From NCBI RefSeq assembly GCF_036178845.1, contig NZ_CP108070.1:5518001-5582000 (forward strand): 64,000 bases of DNA. The letters run 5' to 3'. The position numbers and the translations under genes were made by a program. Every line of letters begins with the position of its first letter. The first letter of the stretch is position 1. This DNA comes from Streptomyces sp. NBC_00271. GTDB taxonomy: Bacteria > Actinomycetota > Actinomycetes > Streptomycetales > Streptomycetaceae. Under the pieces are notes generated by a model. It had not been told where the DNA came from. It did not search any database and worked only from the letters and a program-made list of their open reading frames with translations. Shown in pieces: positions 23,735-34,162 of this stretch.

Positions 23735-26700
23735 TCAGTCCGACCCCTGGTCGACCTCCGGGTCCACCCCTTGGTCCAGCGCCTCGGCCAGCGCCTCCGC
23801 CAGATGCCGCCCCTTGCGCCCCGCCAGCTGTTCCAGCTGCGTACGGCAGGAGAAACCGTCCGCGAGAAGCAGGGTGTCGGGCGTGGCGGCCCGCACGGCC
23901 GGGAGCAGCTGTTCCTCCGCGCAGGTCTTCGACACCTCGTAATGGCCCTTCTCGAAGCCGAAGTTGCCCGCGAGTCCGCAGCAGCCGCCCGCGAGGGAGC
24001 CGGTGAGGCCCGCTGCCTCGCGCAGCCGGCGGTCTGCGCCGTCGCCGAGGACGGCGTGCTGGTGGCAGTGGGTCTGGCCGGTCACCGGACGGTCGAGGTG
24101 CGGGGGCGACCAGTCCGGGGCGAGGCGCTCCAGGGCCTCGGCGAACGTCAGCACCGCCGAGGCGAGGCGCGCCGCGCGCGGGTCGTCGTGCAGGAGCTCA
24201 GGGAGGTCCGTGCGCAGGGCGGCGGCGCAGCTCGGTTCCAGGACGACGACGGCGGGTGGCCGCGGGTGGACGTCCGGGTCCAGGAACACGCCCATCAGGT
24301 CGAGCGTGCGGCGCATCACCGCGCGGGCGCGGTCGAGTTGGCCCGTGGAGACGTACGTCAGTCCGCAGCAGACGTGGCCCCGCGCGCCCACCGACCAGGG
24401 GTGGTGCGAGAGGGACACGCTCTCCCCGGCCCGCGGCGTCCGCTTGCGCATCACCACCGTCGGCGGGAGCATCACGTCCACCCCGGCCGCCTCCAACACC
24501 CGTACGGCCGCCTGCCCGACGGAGGGCGACAGGTACTCGGTGAAGGTGTCCGGCCAGAGGATCGCCACCTCCCTCGGGGACCCGTCGAGCTCCACCTCGG
24601 GGTCGTACACCCCCTCCCGCATCATCCGCCGCACCCGCTCCTTGAACCGCCGCCCCCACCACCGGCTGAACGTCTCCTGCGCCAGGCGCGGGATCTCCCG
24701 CTCGGGTGCGATCCCGCCGAGCCGTTTGCCGAGCGCCGCGAACGGCCTTACGGACGCCAGGGAGTTGAGCAGCGGCGCCGTTCCCGTGCGGTCGACCAGG
24801 CGCAGCCACGCCGGCAGTCGGCCCATCGTGCAGTGCGCGGCGGGGCGCCTCCTACCTTCGTAGTGGTGGTGCAGGAACTCCGCCTTGTACGTGGCCATGT
24901 CGACGCCCACCGGGCAGTCGGACCGGCAGCCCTTGCAGGACAGGCACAGGTCGAGCGCGTCCCGGACCTCGGTCGAGCGCCAGCCGTCGGTGACCACCTC
25001 GCCCGCGAGCATCTCGTGCAGCAGCCGGGCCCGCCCCCGCGTGGAGTGCTCCTCCTCGCCCGTCGCCCGGAACGACGGGCACATGACGCCCGCGTCGGCG
25101 GCCGTCGTACGGCACTTGGCGACCCCCACGCATCTGCGCACCGCCGCCGAGAAGTCCCCGCCGTCCGCCGGATATCCGAACGCCACGTCCACCGGCTCGC
25201 GCGGCAGCACCGCGAACCGCAGGTTCTCGTCCAGCCGGTGCGGGCGCACCAGCATCCCGGGGTTGAGCAGGTCGTCGGGGTCCCAGAGGTCCTTGGCCCG
25301 CTCGAAGAGGCCGACCAGCTCCGTGCCGTACATCCTGGGCAGCAGTTCGGCCCGTGCCTGCCCGTCCCCGTGCTCGCCCGAGAGGGAGCCTCCGTGGGAG
25401 ACCACCAGTTCGGCCAGTTCCTCGGAGAAGCGGCGGAAGCGGCCGATGCCCGCACCGGTCAGCAGGTCGAAGTCGATGCGGACGTGGATGCAGCCGTCGC
25501 CGAAGTGCCCGTACGGGGTGCCGCGCAGGGCGTGGGCGCTCAGCAGGCGCCGGAAGTCGCGCAGGTACGCGCCGAGCCGGGCCGGCGGCACCGCGCAGTC
25601 CTCCCAGCCCGGCCATGCCTCGCTCCCGTCCGGCATCCGGGTCGCCGTGCCGCTCGCGTCCTCGCGCAGCCGCCACAGGGCGCGCTGTCCGGCCGGATCG
25701 GTGACCACGAGGGCGTCGAGGACGTCGGCGGCCCGGACGATCGCGTCCGCACGCGCGCGTGCTTCCGCCGGGTCCGCGCCCCCCGTCTCCACGAACAGCC
25801 ATGCGCCGCCGCGCGGCAGCCCCGCGTCCGGCGGTACGAGGTCCGCGGCCATCCCCTCCACGGTGAGCGGCCCCAGCGGCAGCAGCCCGGCCGCCGCCTC
25901 GGCCGCCGCGCTCTCGTCCGCGTACGCCAGCACGGCCAGCGCCCGCGCGCGCGGTGCCTCGACCAGTCGTACGACCGCCTCCGTGAGCACCCCGAGCGTG
26001 CCCTCGGAGCCGCAGAAGGAGCGGGCGACGTCGGCGCCCTTCTCGGGCAGCAGCGCGTCGAGCGCGTAGCCGGAGATGCGGCGGGGCAGCTGCGGGAAGC
26101 CCGTGCGCAGGCGGGCCAGCTCCCCCTCGACCATCGTCCGCAGGCCGTCCGGGGCGCCCTGCCAGCTCTGTCCCAGCCGTACGACGGAGCCGTTTCCCTT
26201 GACCACCGACAGTTCGCGCACGCTGTCCGCCGTCGTGCCCCAGGCCACCGAGTGCGAGCCGCACGAGTTGTTCCCGATCATGCCGCCGAGGGTGCAGCGG
26301 CTGTGGGTGGAGGGGTCGGGTCCGAAACGCAGGCCGTGCGGGGCCGCGGCCTCCTGGAGGCGGTCGAGGACGACACCGGGCTGGACAACGGCCGTGCGTG
26401 CCTCGGGGTCGAGCGCGACGATCCGGTTCATGTGGCGGGTGAGGTCGAGGACGACTCCGGTGCCGGTCGCCTGTCCGGCGATCGAGGTGCCGCCGCCGCG
26501 CGGCACGACCGGCACCCCGTGGGTCCGGCACACGGACAGGGCGGCCGCCACGTCGTCGGCGTCGCGCGGGCGGACCACCCCGAGCGGGACCCGGCGGTAG
26601 TTGGACGCGTCCATGGTGGTCAGCGCCCGCGCGGTCACGTCGAAGGCGACCTCGCCGCGCATCTCCGCCGCGAGGGCGGCCCGCAGCCCGTCCACGTCGG

Positions 26701-26749
26701 GCGGGTCCGCCGCGTCGCTGGTGCCGTCCTTCGCGCCAAGATCCGTCAT
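23735..26749 (-). CDS. FAD-binding and [Fe-S]-binding oxidoreductase (GlcD/GlpC fusion, D-2-hydroxyacid dehydrogenase-like)
   Basis: A 1004-residue fusion. The N-terminal FAD_binding_4 domain (about 25-240) has VVPRGGGTSIAGQATGTGVV and CTLGGMIGNNSCGSHS; a FAD-oxidase C-terminal domain follows with GHFGDGCIHVRIDF and LSGEHGDGQAR. The second half is an Fe-S module with LCLSCKGCRSDCPVGVD and two CCG motifs, HVCCGLT and GGCCGLAGN. An earlier cluster motif is reduced to KCRTTAADAGVMCPS, as is usual in this DLD-type family. It likely oxidises D-lactate, glycolate or 2-hydroxyglutarate and passes electrons to the quinone pool. ATG 26749 has GGAG upstream. Divergent from the conservon across a repeat-filled promoter. 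Confidence 0.9.
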   Translation of the reverse strand: MTDLGAKDGTSDAADPPDVDGLRAALAAEMRGEVAFDVTARALTTMDASNYRRVPLGVVRPRDADDVAAALSVCRTHGVPVVPRGGGTSIAGQATGTGVVLDLTRHMNRIVALDPEARTAVVQPGVVLDRLQEAAAPHGLRFGPDPSTHSRCTLGGMIGNNSCGSHSVAWGTTADSVRELSVVKGNGSVVRLGQSWQGAPDGLRTMVEGELARLRTGFPQLPRRISGYALDALLPEKGADVARSFCGSEGTLGVLTEAVVRLVEAPRARALAVLAYADESAAAEAAAGLLPLGPLTVEGMAADLVPPDAGLPRGGAWLFVETGGADPAEARARADAIVRAADVLDALVVTDPAGQRALWRLREDASGTATRMPDGSEAWPGWEDCAVPPARLGAYLRDFRRLLSAHALRGTPYGHFGDGCIHVRIDFDLLTGAGIGRFRRFSEELAELVVSHGGSLSGEHGDGQARAELLPRMYGTELVGLFERAKDLWDPDDLLNPGMLVRPHRLDENLRFAVLPREPVDVAFGYPADGGDFSAAVRRCVGVAKCRTTAADAGVMCPSFRATGEEEHSTRGRARLLHEMLAGEVVTDGWRSTEVRDALDLCLSCKGCRSDCPVGVDMATYKAEFLHHHYEGRRRPAAHCTMGRLPAWLRLVDRTGTAPLLNSLASVRPFAALGKRLGGIAPEREIPRLAQETFSRWWGRRFKERVRRMMREGVYDPEVELDGSPREVAILWPDTFTEYLSPSVGQAAVRVLEAAGVDVMLPPTVVMRKRTPRAGESVSLSHHPWSVGARGHVCCGLTYVSTGQLDRARAVMRRTLDLMGVFLDPDVHPRPPAVVVLEPSCAAALRTDLPELLHDDPRAARLASAVLTFAEALERLAPDWSPPHLDRPVTGQTHCHQHAVLGDGADRRLREAAGLTGSLAGGCCGLAGNFGFEKGHYEVSKTCAEEQLLPAVRAATPDTLLLADGFSCRTQLEQLAGRKGRHLAEALAEALDQGVDPEVDQGSD

Positions 26750-26798
26750 GTCTCCAGGATGACCCCGCGCACCGACAACGGTCCGTAACCGTGACGCA

Positions 26799-26898
26799 TC
26801 GATCACCGACCGATCACTGGCCGATCGCCGACCGATCCCTGACCGATCCCTGACCGATCACCGGCGCGATCACAGACCGATCACAGACCGATCACCAG
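26799..26898. repeat. Degenerate tandem repeat of about 10-11 bp
   Basis: About ten copies of a CCGATCACTGA-like unit (variants CCGATCCCTGA, CCGATCGCCGA, ACCGATCACAG) fill the shared upstream region between the oxidoreductase and cvnA. The near-helical period could give an array of regulator sites; replication slippage of a short palindromic GATC unit would look the same. A TATAGT box at 26950-26955 lies just downstream and may serve cvnA. Confidence 0.75.
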
Positions 26899-27056
26899 CG
26901 GATTAGGAGCGCGGATCCGGAACCTTCCCAATGCGAACACGAACTCTCATATAGTGACGGCAAATTGAGCAATCGGTGTCGGCTCTCGCCCAGGAACCTC
27001 CTCCCAGGAACCTCGCCCCAGGAAATTCGTCCAGGACACGACCGAGGACACGATTC

Positions 27057-28820
27057 ATGACCGCGCCCATCCCCTCCGGCGAACGACCCACCCTCCGCGC
27101 GAGCGCCCCCGCGCCCCTGCTCACCGCCGTCGCGGCGGCGGTGGCGGTCGTCGTCGCCGTCTCCCTGGCACCCGACTCGGCACGCGTCCCCCTCGCCTGG
27201 GGCACGGGCGCCGCCGCCGTGCTGCTGTGCGTCGCCGTCGCGGTCGCCGCACGCGCCTTGCAGACCGCGAAGCTCGCGCGCCGCCGCCTCGACGCCGTGG
27301 CCCAGGACGCCGGACGGCTCCTGCAGGAACGGGCCCGCATGGCGGAGGAGTTCAACCAGGAGCGGTCCCGGCTCGCGGAGGAGTCCGCCCGCGACCGCGC
27401 GCGCCTGGCCGACGCCGACGCCCGCGAACGCGCCCTGCTCACGAAGGGGTTCGAGGAGGAGCGGCAGCGCCTCACCGCCGAGATCGCCGAGGAGCAGCGG
27501 CGGTTCGCCGAACTCGCCGAGGAGAACACCCGGCTGACCGAGCGCATGCGGCGGGCGGGCAGTGACCGGGCCGCCGCGATCTCGGCCACCGCCAACGCGG
27601 CCGGCCGGATGCAGGCACTGTCCACCGGCATGCTCGCCGACCTGCGCGCCATGGAGGACAAGCACTCGGACGAGGAGGTCCTCGCCGATCTCCTCCACCT
27701 CGACCACCGCACCGCGCAGGCGGGCCGCCTCGCCGACTCCGTCGCCGTCCTCGCGGGCGCCCGGTCCGGCCGCCGCTGGGCGCGCCCCATCGTCATGGAG
27801 TCGATCCTGCGCGGCGCCATGGGCCGCATCGGCGGCTACCAGCGGGTGCGCGTCCACTCCGCGAGCGACGCCGCCGTCGCCGGGCACGCCGCCGAGGGCG
27901 TGATGCACGCGCTCGCCGAACTCCTCGACAACGCCGCGAACTTCTCGCCGCCGACCGCCGAGGTCCACGTCTACGTCGAGGAGGTCCCGGCCGGTGTCAT
28001 CGTCTCCGTCGAGGACAGCGGCCTCGTCATGGGCGACGTCCAGCTGCGCCGCGCCGAACGCGCCGTCTCCGCGGACGCCGAGAACGCCGCCGACCTCGGC
28101 GGCCTCACCGGCACCCGGCTCGGCCTCGCGGTGGTCGGCCGGCTCGCGCGCAAGCACGGCCTGAAGGTGTCCTTCCGGCCCTCCGCGCGCGGCGGCACGG
28201 GCGTCCTGGTGCTCATCCCCCAGGACATCCTGAGCCTGCCCTCCGCACCGGCCCCGGCCGCCCCGGCGGCGACGGAACCCCAGGTCAAGCCCGCCATGGC
28301 GACCCCGCCCGCCGAGGACGGCTCGCTCGCCGAGCCACGTCCGCAGGCGTCGTACGCCGCCGCCCGCGCCCCCGAGGACCTCGACCCGGACCCGGTCCCC
28401 ACCCACGAGTCGCCCCGGCACGCCACCGACACCGACACCCCGCCGAACGGCACCCCCACGGCGGGCGCTCCCGCGACCGGCGGCCTCCCCAAGCGCCGCC
28501 GCGGCCGGACCCTCGCGCACGCCGAGCGCAGCCGCGCCCACCTCACGAACCAGGCCGACCCCGAGCCCCGTACGACCGACTCCAAGGCCACCGCCGCCCG
28601 CTTCAGCAGCTTCCGCCAGGCCGTCCGGGGCACCGCGCCGGACCAGGCGGCGGTCCAGGGAACGGTGCCCGAGGACGACGCCGTACGGGTCGAATCCGTA
28701 CAGGCCGAATCCGGGAACGCCGTACGCGGCGAAGAAGCCGTACGGGAGCCCGCCCCCGCGCATCCCTCGCACGCCACCTCGCACACCTCTTCGCATCCGG
28801 AAGGCGACACCACTTCATGA
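27057..28820 (+). CDS. cvnA: Conservon sensor kinase-like protein CvnA
   Basis: A 587-residue membrane-bound histidine-kinase-like protein. Two membrane helices lie at about 17-67, then a long Glu/Arg-rich coiled coil (about 75-165), a dimerisation region with LLHLDHRTAQAGRLADSV, and a HATPase domain (HALAELLDNAANFSPP; VSVEDSGLV; GTRLGLAVVGRLARKHG). The C-terminal 190 residues are Pro/Ala/Glu-rich and disordered. Conservons work as membrane complexes of CvnA-D, analogous to G-protein signalling. ATG 27057 has GAGG upstream. ATGA overlap links it to cvnB. Confidence 0.93.
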   Translation: MTAPIPSGERPTLRASAPAPLLTAVAAAVAVVVAVSLAPDSARVPLAWGTGAAAVLLCVAVAVAARALQTAKLARRRLDAVAQDAGRLLQERARMAEEFNQERSRLAEESARDRARLADADARERALLTKGFEEERQRLTAEIAEEQRRFAELAEENTRLTERMRRAGSDRAAAISATANAAGRMQALSTGMLADLRAMEDKHSDEEVLADLLHLDHRTAQAGRLADSVAVLAGARSGRRWARPIVMESILRGAMGRIGGYQRVRVHSASDAAVAGHAAEGVMHALAELLDNAANFSPPTAEVHVYVEEVPAGVIVSVEDSGLVMGDVQLRRAERAVSADAENAADLGGLTGTRLGLAVVGRLARKHGLKVSFRPSARGGTGVLVLIPQDILSLPSAPAPAAPAATEPQVKPAMATPPAEDGSLAEPRPQASYAAARAPEDLDPDPVPTHESPRHATDTDTPPNGTPTAGAPATGGLPKRRRGRTLAHAERSRAHLTNQADPEPRTTDSKATAARFSSFRQAVRGTAPDQAAVQGTVPEDDAVRVESVQAESGNAVRGEEAVREPAPAHPSHATSHTSSHPEGDTTS

Positions 28821-29224
28821 CCGGCACCACCACCGCCGACGAGAAGCTCTCCTGGCTCATCGAGAGCCTCCTCGAGCGCACCCCGGGCGCCCGGCACGCG
28901 CTCGTGCTCTCCCGGGACGGCCTGAAGCTGTGCCGCACGCCGGAGCTCACCGTCGACCGCGCCGACCAGCTCGCCGCGATCGCCGCCGGCATCCAGTCGC
29001 TGTCCCACGGGGCGTCCGTGGAGTTCGGCGACGGCACGGGGGGCGTGCGCTCGGCGATGACCGAGTTCTACGGCGGGGTCCTGTTCATCGTGGAGGCGGG
29101 CGACGGTGCCCACCTCGCCGTGGTCACCGCCGAGGACGCGGACGCCGGTCTGGTCGGGCACAACATGAGCGAGCTCGTGGAACAACTCGGCGAACACCTG
29201 AGCGCGCAGCCCCGGACGTCATGA
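28817..29224 (+). CDS. cvnB: Roadblock/LC7 protein CvnB
   Basis: A 135-residue Roadblock/LC7-domain protein (LSWLIESLLERTPGARHALV, then LAAIAAGIQSLSHGA). This fold is the GTPase-regulating partner of CvnD-type small GTPases. ATG 28817 overlaps the cvnA stop by 4 nt, and the gene overlaps cvnC by ATGA. Confidence 0.94.
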   Translation: MTGTTTADEKLSWLIESLLERTPGARHALVLSRDGLKLCRTPELTVDRADQLAAIAAGIQSLSHGASVEFGDGTGGVRSAMTEFYGGVLFIVEAGDGAHLAVVTAEDADAGLVGHNMSELVEQLGEHLSAQPRTS

Positions 29225-29568
29225 GCCGTCCGGGCAGGGACGACGCGCCCGACCGGCTCTACACCCTCACCGGAGGGCGCAGCCGGTCCGCGCCCGACAC
29301 CCCGTTCGACCTGGTGACACTCGTGGTCGCCGAGTGCGATCCGGCGGTGGGCATGCAGTCGGAGCACGCGGCGATCCTGCGGCTGTGCGAGCGCCCGACG
29401 GCGGTCGTGGAGATCGCCGCCGTGCTGAAGCTGCCGGTGTCCATCACCCGCATCCTGCTCTCCGACCTGCTCGCCGCGGGCCGCGTCAGTGCCCGCCACC
29501 CCCAAAAAGCCGCTCTTCCCGATCCCGACATCCTGGAGCAGGTGCTCGTTGGACTCCGTAACCTCTGA
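29221..29568 (+). CDS. cvnC: DUF742 protein CvnC
   Basis: A 115-residue DUF742 protein with PDRLYTLTGGRSR near the start and the winged-helix-like region LPVSITRILLSDLLAAGRV. Role in the conservon complex is undefined. ATG 29221 overlaps the cvnB stop. Confidence 0.94.
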   Translation: MSRPGRDDAPDRLYTLTGGRSRSAPDTPFDLVTLVVAECDPAVGMQSEHAAILRLCERPTAVVEIAAVLKLPVSITRILLSDLLAAGRVSARHPQKAALPDPDILEQVLVGLRNL

Positions 29569-30193
29569 TGCCCGTACGTCCCAGGAGGCCGACGCCCGTA
29601 CGCCTCTGGGGGCACAGGCCGACAACGGTCTGAAGATCGTCGTCGTGGGCGGCTTCGGCGTCGGCAAGACCACCCTGGTCCGCTCCGTGAGCGAGATACG
29701 TCCCCTCAACACCGAGGAGACGATGACGCAGGCCGGTGCGGCGGTCGACGACATCAGCGAGGTGCGCGGCAAGTCCGCGACCACGGTCGCCTTCGACTTC
29801 GGGCGCATCACGCTGGACGCCCGCAATGTGCTGTACCTGTTCGGCGCGCCGGGCCAGGAGCGTTTCTGGTTCCTGTGGGACCGGCTGTTCTCCGGCACGC
29901 TCGGGGCCGTCGTCCTCGTCGACACCCGCCGTATCGACGACTCCTGGTACGCGATCGACCGGCTGGAGCACCACGGGACGCCGTTCATCGTGGCCTGCAA
30001 CGACTTCGGGGGCTCCGCGCACACCCCCGCCCAGATCCGCGAGGCCCTCGACCTCGATCCGCAGGTCCCGCTGATCGACTGCGACGCGCGTTCGCGGGAG
30101 TCCAGCAAACGCGTGCTGATCACGCTGGTGGAGCACCTCAAGACCTTGCACGCCGCCGAAAGCGCCCTCACAACACCGGAGTTGGCCCTGTGA
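29549..30193 (+). CDS. cvnD: Conservon small GTPase CvnD
   Basis: A 214-residue Ras-like GTPase. The P-loop GGFGVGKTT spans about 34-42, the switch region includes GAPGQERFWFLWDRL, and the base-recognition segment reads FIVACNDFGG, as is usual for conservon GTPases. Start is taken as TTG 29549 because LDSVTSDAR aligns with family N-termini and GGAG lies upstream; this gives a 20-nt overlap with cvnC. GTP-dependent exchange within the complex is known for this family. Confidence 0.92.
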   Translation: MDSVTSDARTSQEADARTPLGAQADNGLKIVVVGGFGVGKTTLVRSVSEIRPLNTEETMTQAGAAVDDISEVRGKSATTVAFDFGRITLDARNVLYLFGAPGQERFWFLWDRLFSGTLGAVVLVDTRRIDDSWYAIDRLEHHGTPFIVACNDFGGSAHTPAQIREALDLDPQVPLIDCDARSRESSKRVLITLVEHLKTLHAAESALTTPELAL

Positions 30194-31413
30194 CCCCCGC
30201 CCCCGTGCCCCTCAGCGGGCCCCGGTTCCAGACCGAACCCGCCGAGCTGTACCGGGAGATGCGGCGCGACCACGGTGCCGTGACGCCCGTCGTCCTGGAC
30301 GGCGACATCCCGGCGTGGCTGGTGCTCGGCTACCGCGAACTGCACCAGGTCACCGGCGACCCCGTGCTGTTCAGCCGCGACTCCGAGCTGTGGAACCAGT
30401 GGGACCGCATCCCCGACGACTGGCCACTGCTGCCGATGATCGGCCGCAAACAGCCCTCGATCCTCTACACCGTCGGCGAACGCCACCGCGAGCGCGCCGC
30501 GATGATCAGCGACGCCCTCGAAGCCGTGGACCCCTTCGAACTGCGCGCCCAAGCTGAGAGGTTCGCCGACGAACTCATCGACGCGGCGTGCGCCAAGGGC
30601 GAGGCGGACCTCATCGGGGGCTACGCCGCCCTGCTGCCCGTCCGTGTCCTCGCCATGCTCTACGGCTTCTCCGAGGAACAGGGTCCTGGCCTCGTCACCG
30701 CCCTCAACGACATGGTCAACGGCCGTGAGAACGCGCTGGCCGGACAGCAGCACCTGGCCGGCTCCATGGCCCAGTTGATCGCCGACCGGAAGGCCGCGCC
30801 CGCAAGCGATGTCGTGTCCCGCATGCTCGCGAACACGGCCGGCTTCACGGACGAGGAGATCATCCAGGACCTGATGGTCATGATGGCCGCCGGCCACCAG
30901 CCGACCGCGGACTGGATCGGCAACTCGCTGCGCCTGATGCTGACCGACGAACGCTTCGCCGCCTCGCTCTTCGGCGGCCGCAACAGCGTCGCCGAGGCCA
31001 TGAACGAGGTCCTCTGGGAGGACACCCCCACCCAGAACGTGGCCGGCCGCTGGGCCTCCCGCGACGCCCAGCTCGGCGGTCACCGCGTCCGCGCGGGCGA
31101 TCTCCTCCTCCTCGGCCTCCAGGGCGCCAACTCCGACCCGCAGGTCCGCACCGACGGCTCCGCCCTCACCGGCGGCAACAACGCCCACTTCTCCTTCGGT
31201 CACGGGGAGCACCGCTGCCCGTTCCCGGCGCAGGAGGTGGCGGAGGTCATCGCGCGGACGGGGATCGAGGTCGTACTGGACCGCCTGCCGGACATCGACC
31301 TGGCGGTCCCGGCCGACTCCCTGACCCGGCGCCCCTCACCGTGGCTGCGGGGCCTGACCGAACTGCCCGTGCGCTTCACCCCGACCCCGGCCCTCGGAGG
31401 CACCCCCGCATGA
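30190..31413 (+). CDS. Conservon cytochrome P450, CYP157-like, lacking ExxR
   Basis: A 407-residue P450 with the haem Cys343 in FGHGEHRCPFPA and an I-helix MMAAGHQPTADW. The K-helix motif that is normally ExxR reads Glu273-Val-Leu-Trp276, so the conserved Arg is absent. Loss of ExxR is a documented hallmark of the CYP157 family, whose genes sit in conservons beside CYP154 members. GTG 30190 overlaps the cvnD stop as GTGA. Whether it is catalytic or a structural/redox-sensing member of the cvn complex is unknown. Confidence 0.9.
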   Translation: MTPAPVPLSGPRFQTEPAELYREMRRDHGAVTPVVLDGDIPAWLVLGYRELHQVTGDPVLFSRDSELWNQWDRIPDDWPLLPMIGRKQPSILYTVGERHRERAAMISDALEAVDPFELRAQAERFADELIDAACAKGEADLIGGYAALLPVRVLAMLYGFSEEQGPGLVTALNDMVNGRENALAGQQHLAGSMAQLIADRKAAPASDVVSRMLANTAGFTDEEIIQDLMVMMAAGHQPTADWIGNSLRLMLTDERFAASLFGGRNSVAEAMNEVLWEDTPTQNVAGRWASRDAQLGGHRVRAGDLLLLGLQGANSDPQVRTDGSALTGGNNAHFSFGHGEHRCPFPAQEVAEVIARTGIEVVLDRLPDIDLAVPADSLTRRPSPWLRGLTELPVRFTPTPALGGTPA

Positions 31414-32627
31414 CCAGTCGTATCGCCCTGGACCCGTTCGTGTCCGACCTGGACGGCGAGAGCGCCCGGCTCAGGGAGGCGGGCCCGCTCGCCGCCGTCG
31501 AACTGCCCGGCGGCGTCCCGGTGTGGGCCGTCACCCACCACGCCGAGGCACGCGCCCTGCTCACCGACCCCCGGCTGGTCAAGGACATCAACGTCTGGGG
31601 TGCCTGGCAGCGCGGCGAGATAGCCCCCGACTGGCCGCTGATCGGGCTCGCCAACCCCGGCCGGTCCATGCTCACGGTGGACGGCGCGGACCACCGCCGG
31701 ATGCGCACGCTGGTCGCGCAGGCGCTCACCCCGCGCCGGGTGGAGCAGATGCGGGAGCGCATCACCAAACTGACGGAGGGTCTGCTGGACGCCCTCGTGC
31801 CGGGCCCGGGCGGGGTCGTCGACCTGAAGGCCGCCTTCGCCTACCCCCTCCCCATGTACGTCGTCGCCGACCTCATGGGCATCGAGGAGTCCCGGCTCCC
31901 CCGCCTCAAGGAGCTCTTCGAGAAGTTCTTCTCGACGCAGACCCCGCCCGCGGAGGTCATCGCCACGCTGACGGAGCTGGCCGGGATCATGGCGGCGACG
32001 GTCGCCGCGAAGCGGGCGGAGCCCGGCGACGACCTGACCTCCGCCCTGATCCTGGCCTCCGAGGACGGCGACCACCTCACCGACGAGGAGATCGTCTCCA
32101 CCCTCCAGTTGATGGTCGCGGCGGGCCACGAGACCACGATCTCCCTGATCGTCAACGCGGTGGTCAACCTCTCCGCCCACCCCGAGCAGCGCGCCCTCGT
32201 CCTCTCCGGCGAGGCGGACTGGTCGGCGGTCGTCGAGGAGACCCTCCGGTACTCCACCCCGACCTCACACGTCCTGATCCGCTTCGCGACGGAGGACGTA
32301 CCCGTCGGGGACAAGGTGATCCCCGCGGGCGACGCCCTGATCGTCTCGTACGGTGCGATCGGCCGGGACGAGAACGCCCACGGTCCGAGCGCGGGCGACT
32401 TCGACATCACCCGCACCACCAAGAACCGCCACATCTCCTTCGGCCACGGCCCCCACGTCTGCCCCGGCGCCGCCCTCTCCCGCCTGGAGGCGGCCGTCGC
32501 CCTCCCGGCCCTGTACGCCCGCTTCCCGTCCCTGGACCTGGCGATCCCCGCCTCGGAACTCCGCAACAAGCCGGTAGTAACCCAGAACGACCTCCACGAA
32601 CTCCCCGTACACCTGACCGCCGACTAG
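31410..32627 (+). CDS. Conservon cytochrome P450, CYP154-like
   Basis: A 405-residue soluble P450 with all canonical signatures: oxygen-binding AGHETT (238-243), K-helix ExxR Glu277-Arg280 (EETLRY), and haem Cys351 in FGHGPHVCPGAALSR. ATG 31410 overlaps the upstream P450 stop by ATGA. CYP154 enzymes hydroxylate varied hydrophobic molecules; the natural substrate here is unknown. No ferredoxin gene is adjacent. Confidence 0.93.
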   Translation: MTSRIALDPFVSDLDGESARLREAGPLAAVELPGGVPVWAVTHHAEARALLTDPRLVKDINVWGAWQRGEIAPDWPLIGLANPGRSMLTVDGADHRRMRTLVAQALTPRRVEQMRERITKLTEGLLDALVPGPGGVVDLKAAFAYPLPMYVVADLMGIEESRLPRLKELFEKFFSTQTPPAEVIATLTELAGIMAATVAAKRAEPGDDLTSALILASEDGDHLTDEEIVSTLQLMVAAGHETTISLIVNAVVNLSAHPEQRALVLSGEADWSAVVEETLRYSTPTSHVLIRFATEDVPVGDKVIPAGDALIVSYGAIGRDENAHGPSAGDFDITRTTKNRHISFGHGPHVCPGAALSRLEAAVALPALYARFPSLDLAIPASELRNKPVVTQNDLHELPVHLTAD

Positions 32628-32638
32628 CCCCGGTCTTC

Positions 32639-34055
<1,417 letters not shown>

Positions 34056-34074
34056 TCCTCACTCGTACGCAGAG

Positions 34075-34110
34075 GGGGCGCCCGGCGCGGACATGCGCGC
34101 CGGGCGCCCC
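34075..34110. terminator. Bidirectional terminator
   Basis: GGGGCGCCCGGCGCG (34075-34089) and CGCGCCGGGCGCCCC (34096-34110) form a perfect 15-bp stem around GACATG, followed by TTTCT on the plus strand. It separates serC from the convergent gene at 34163. Confidence 0.9.
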
Positions 34111-34162
34111 TTTCTCATGCCGTACGCATCCTCACGTCGCCGCGCACGTCACCATGGGGCGA

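Noticed and set aside
23699..26788. 1029-codon open frame on the plus strand
   Set aside because: Fully antisense to the FAD/Fe-S oxidoreductase, rich in Arg/Gly/Pro/His with no domain; typical GC-driven shadow.
26799..26898. CRISPR-like array
   Set aside because: Units are about 10 bp and contiguous without unique spacers, and no cas genes are present.
30190..32627. Two P450s as part of a natural-product cluster
   Set aside because: They overlap the cvnABCD operon by start-stop coupling, which is the normal conservon arrangement.
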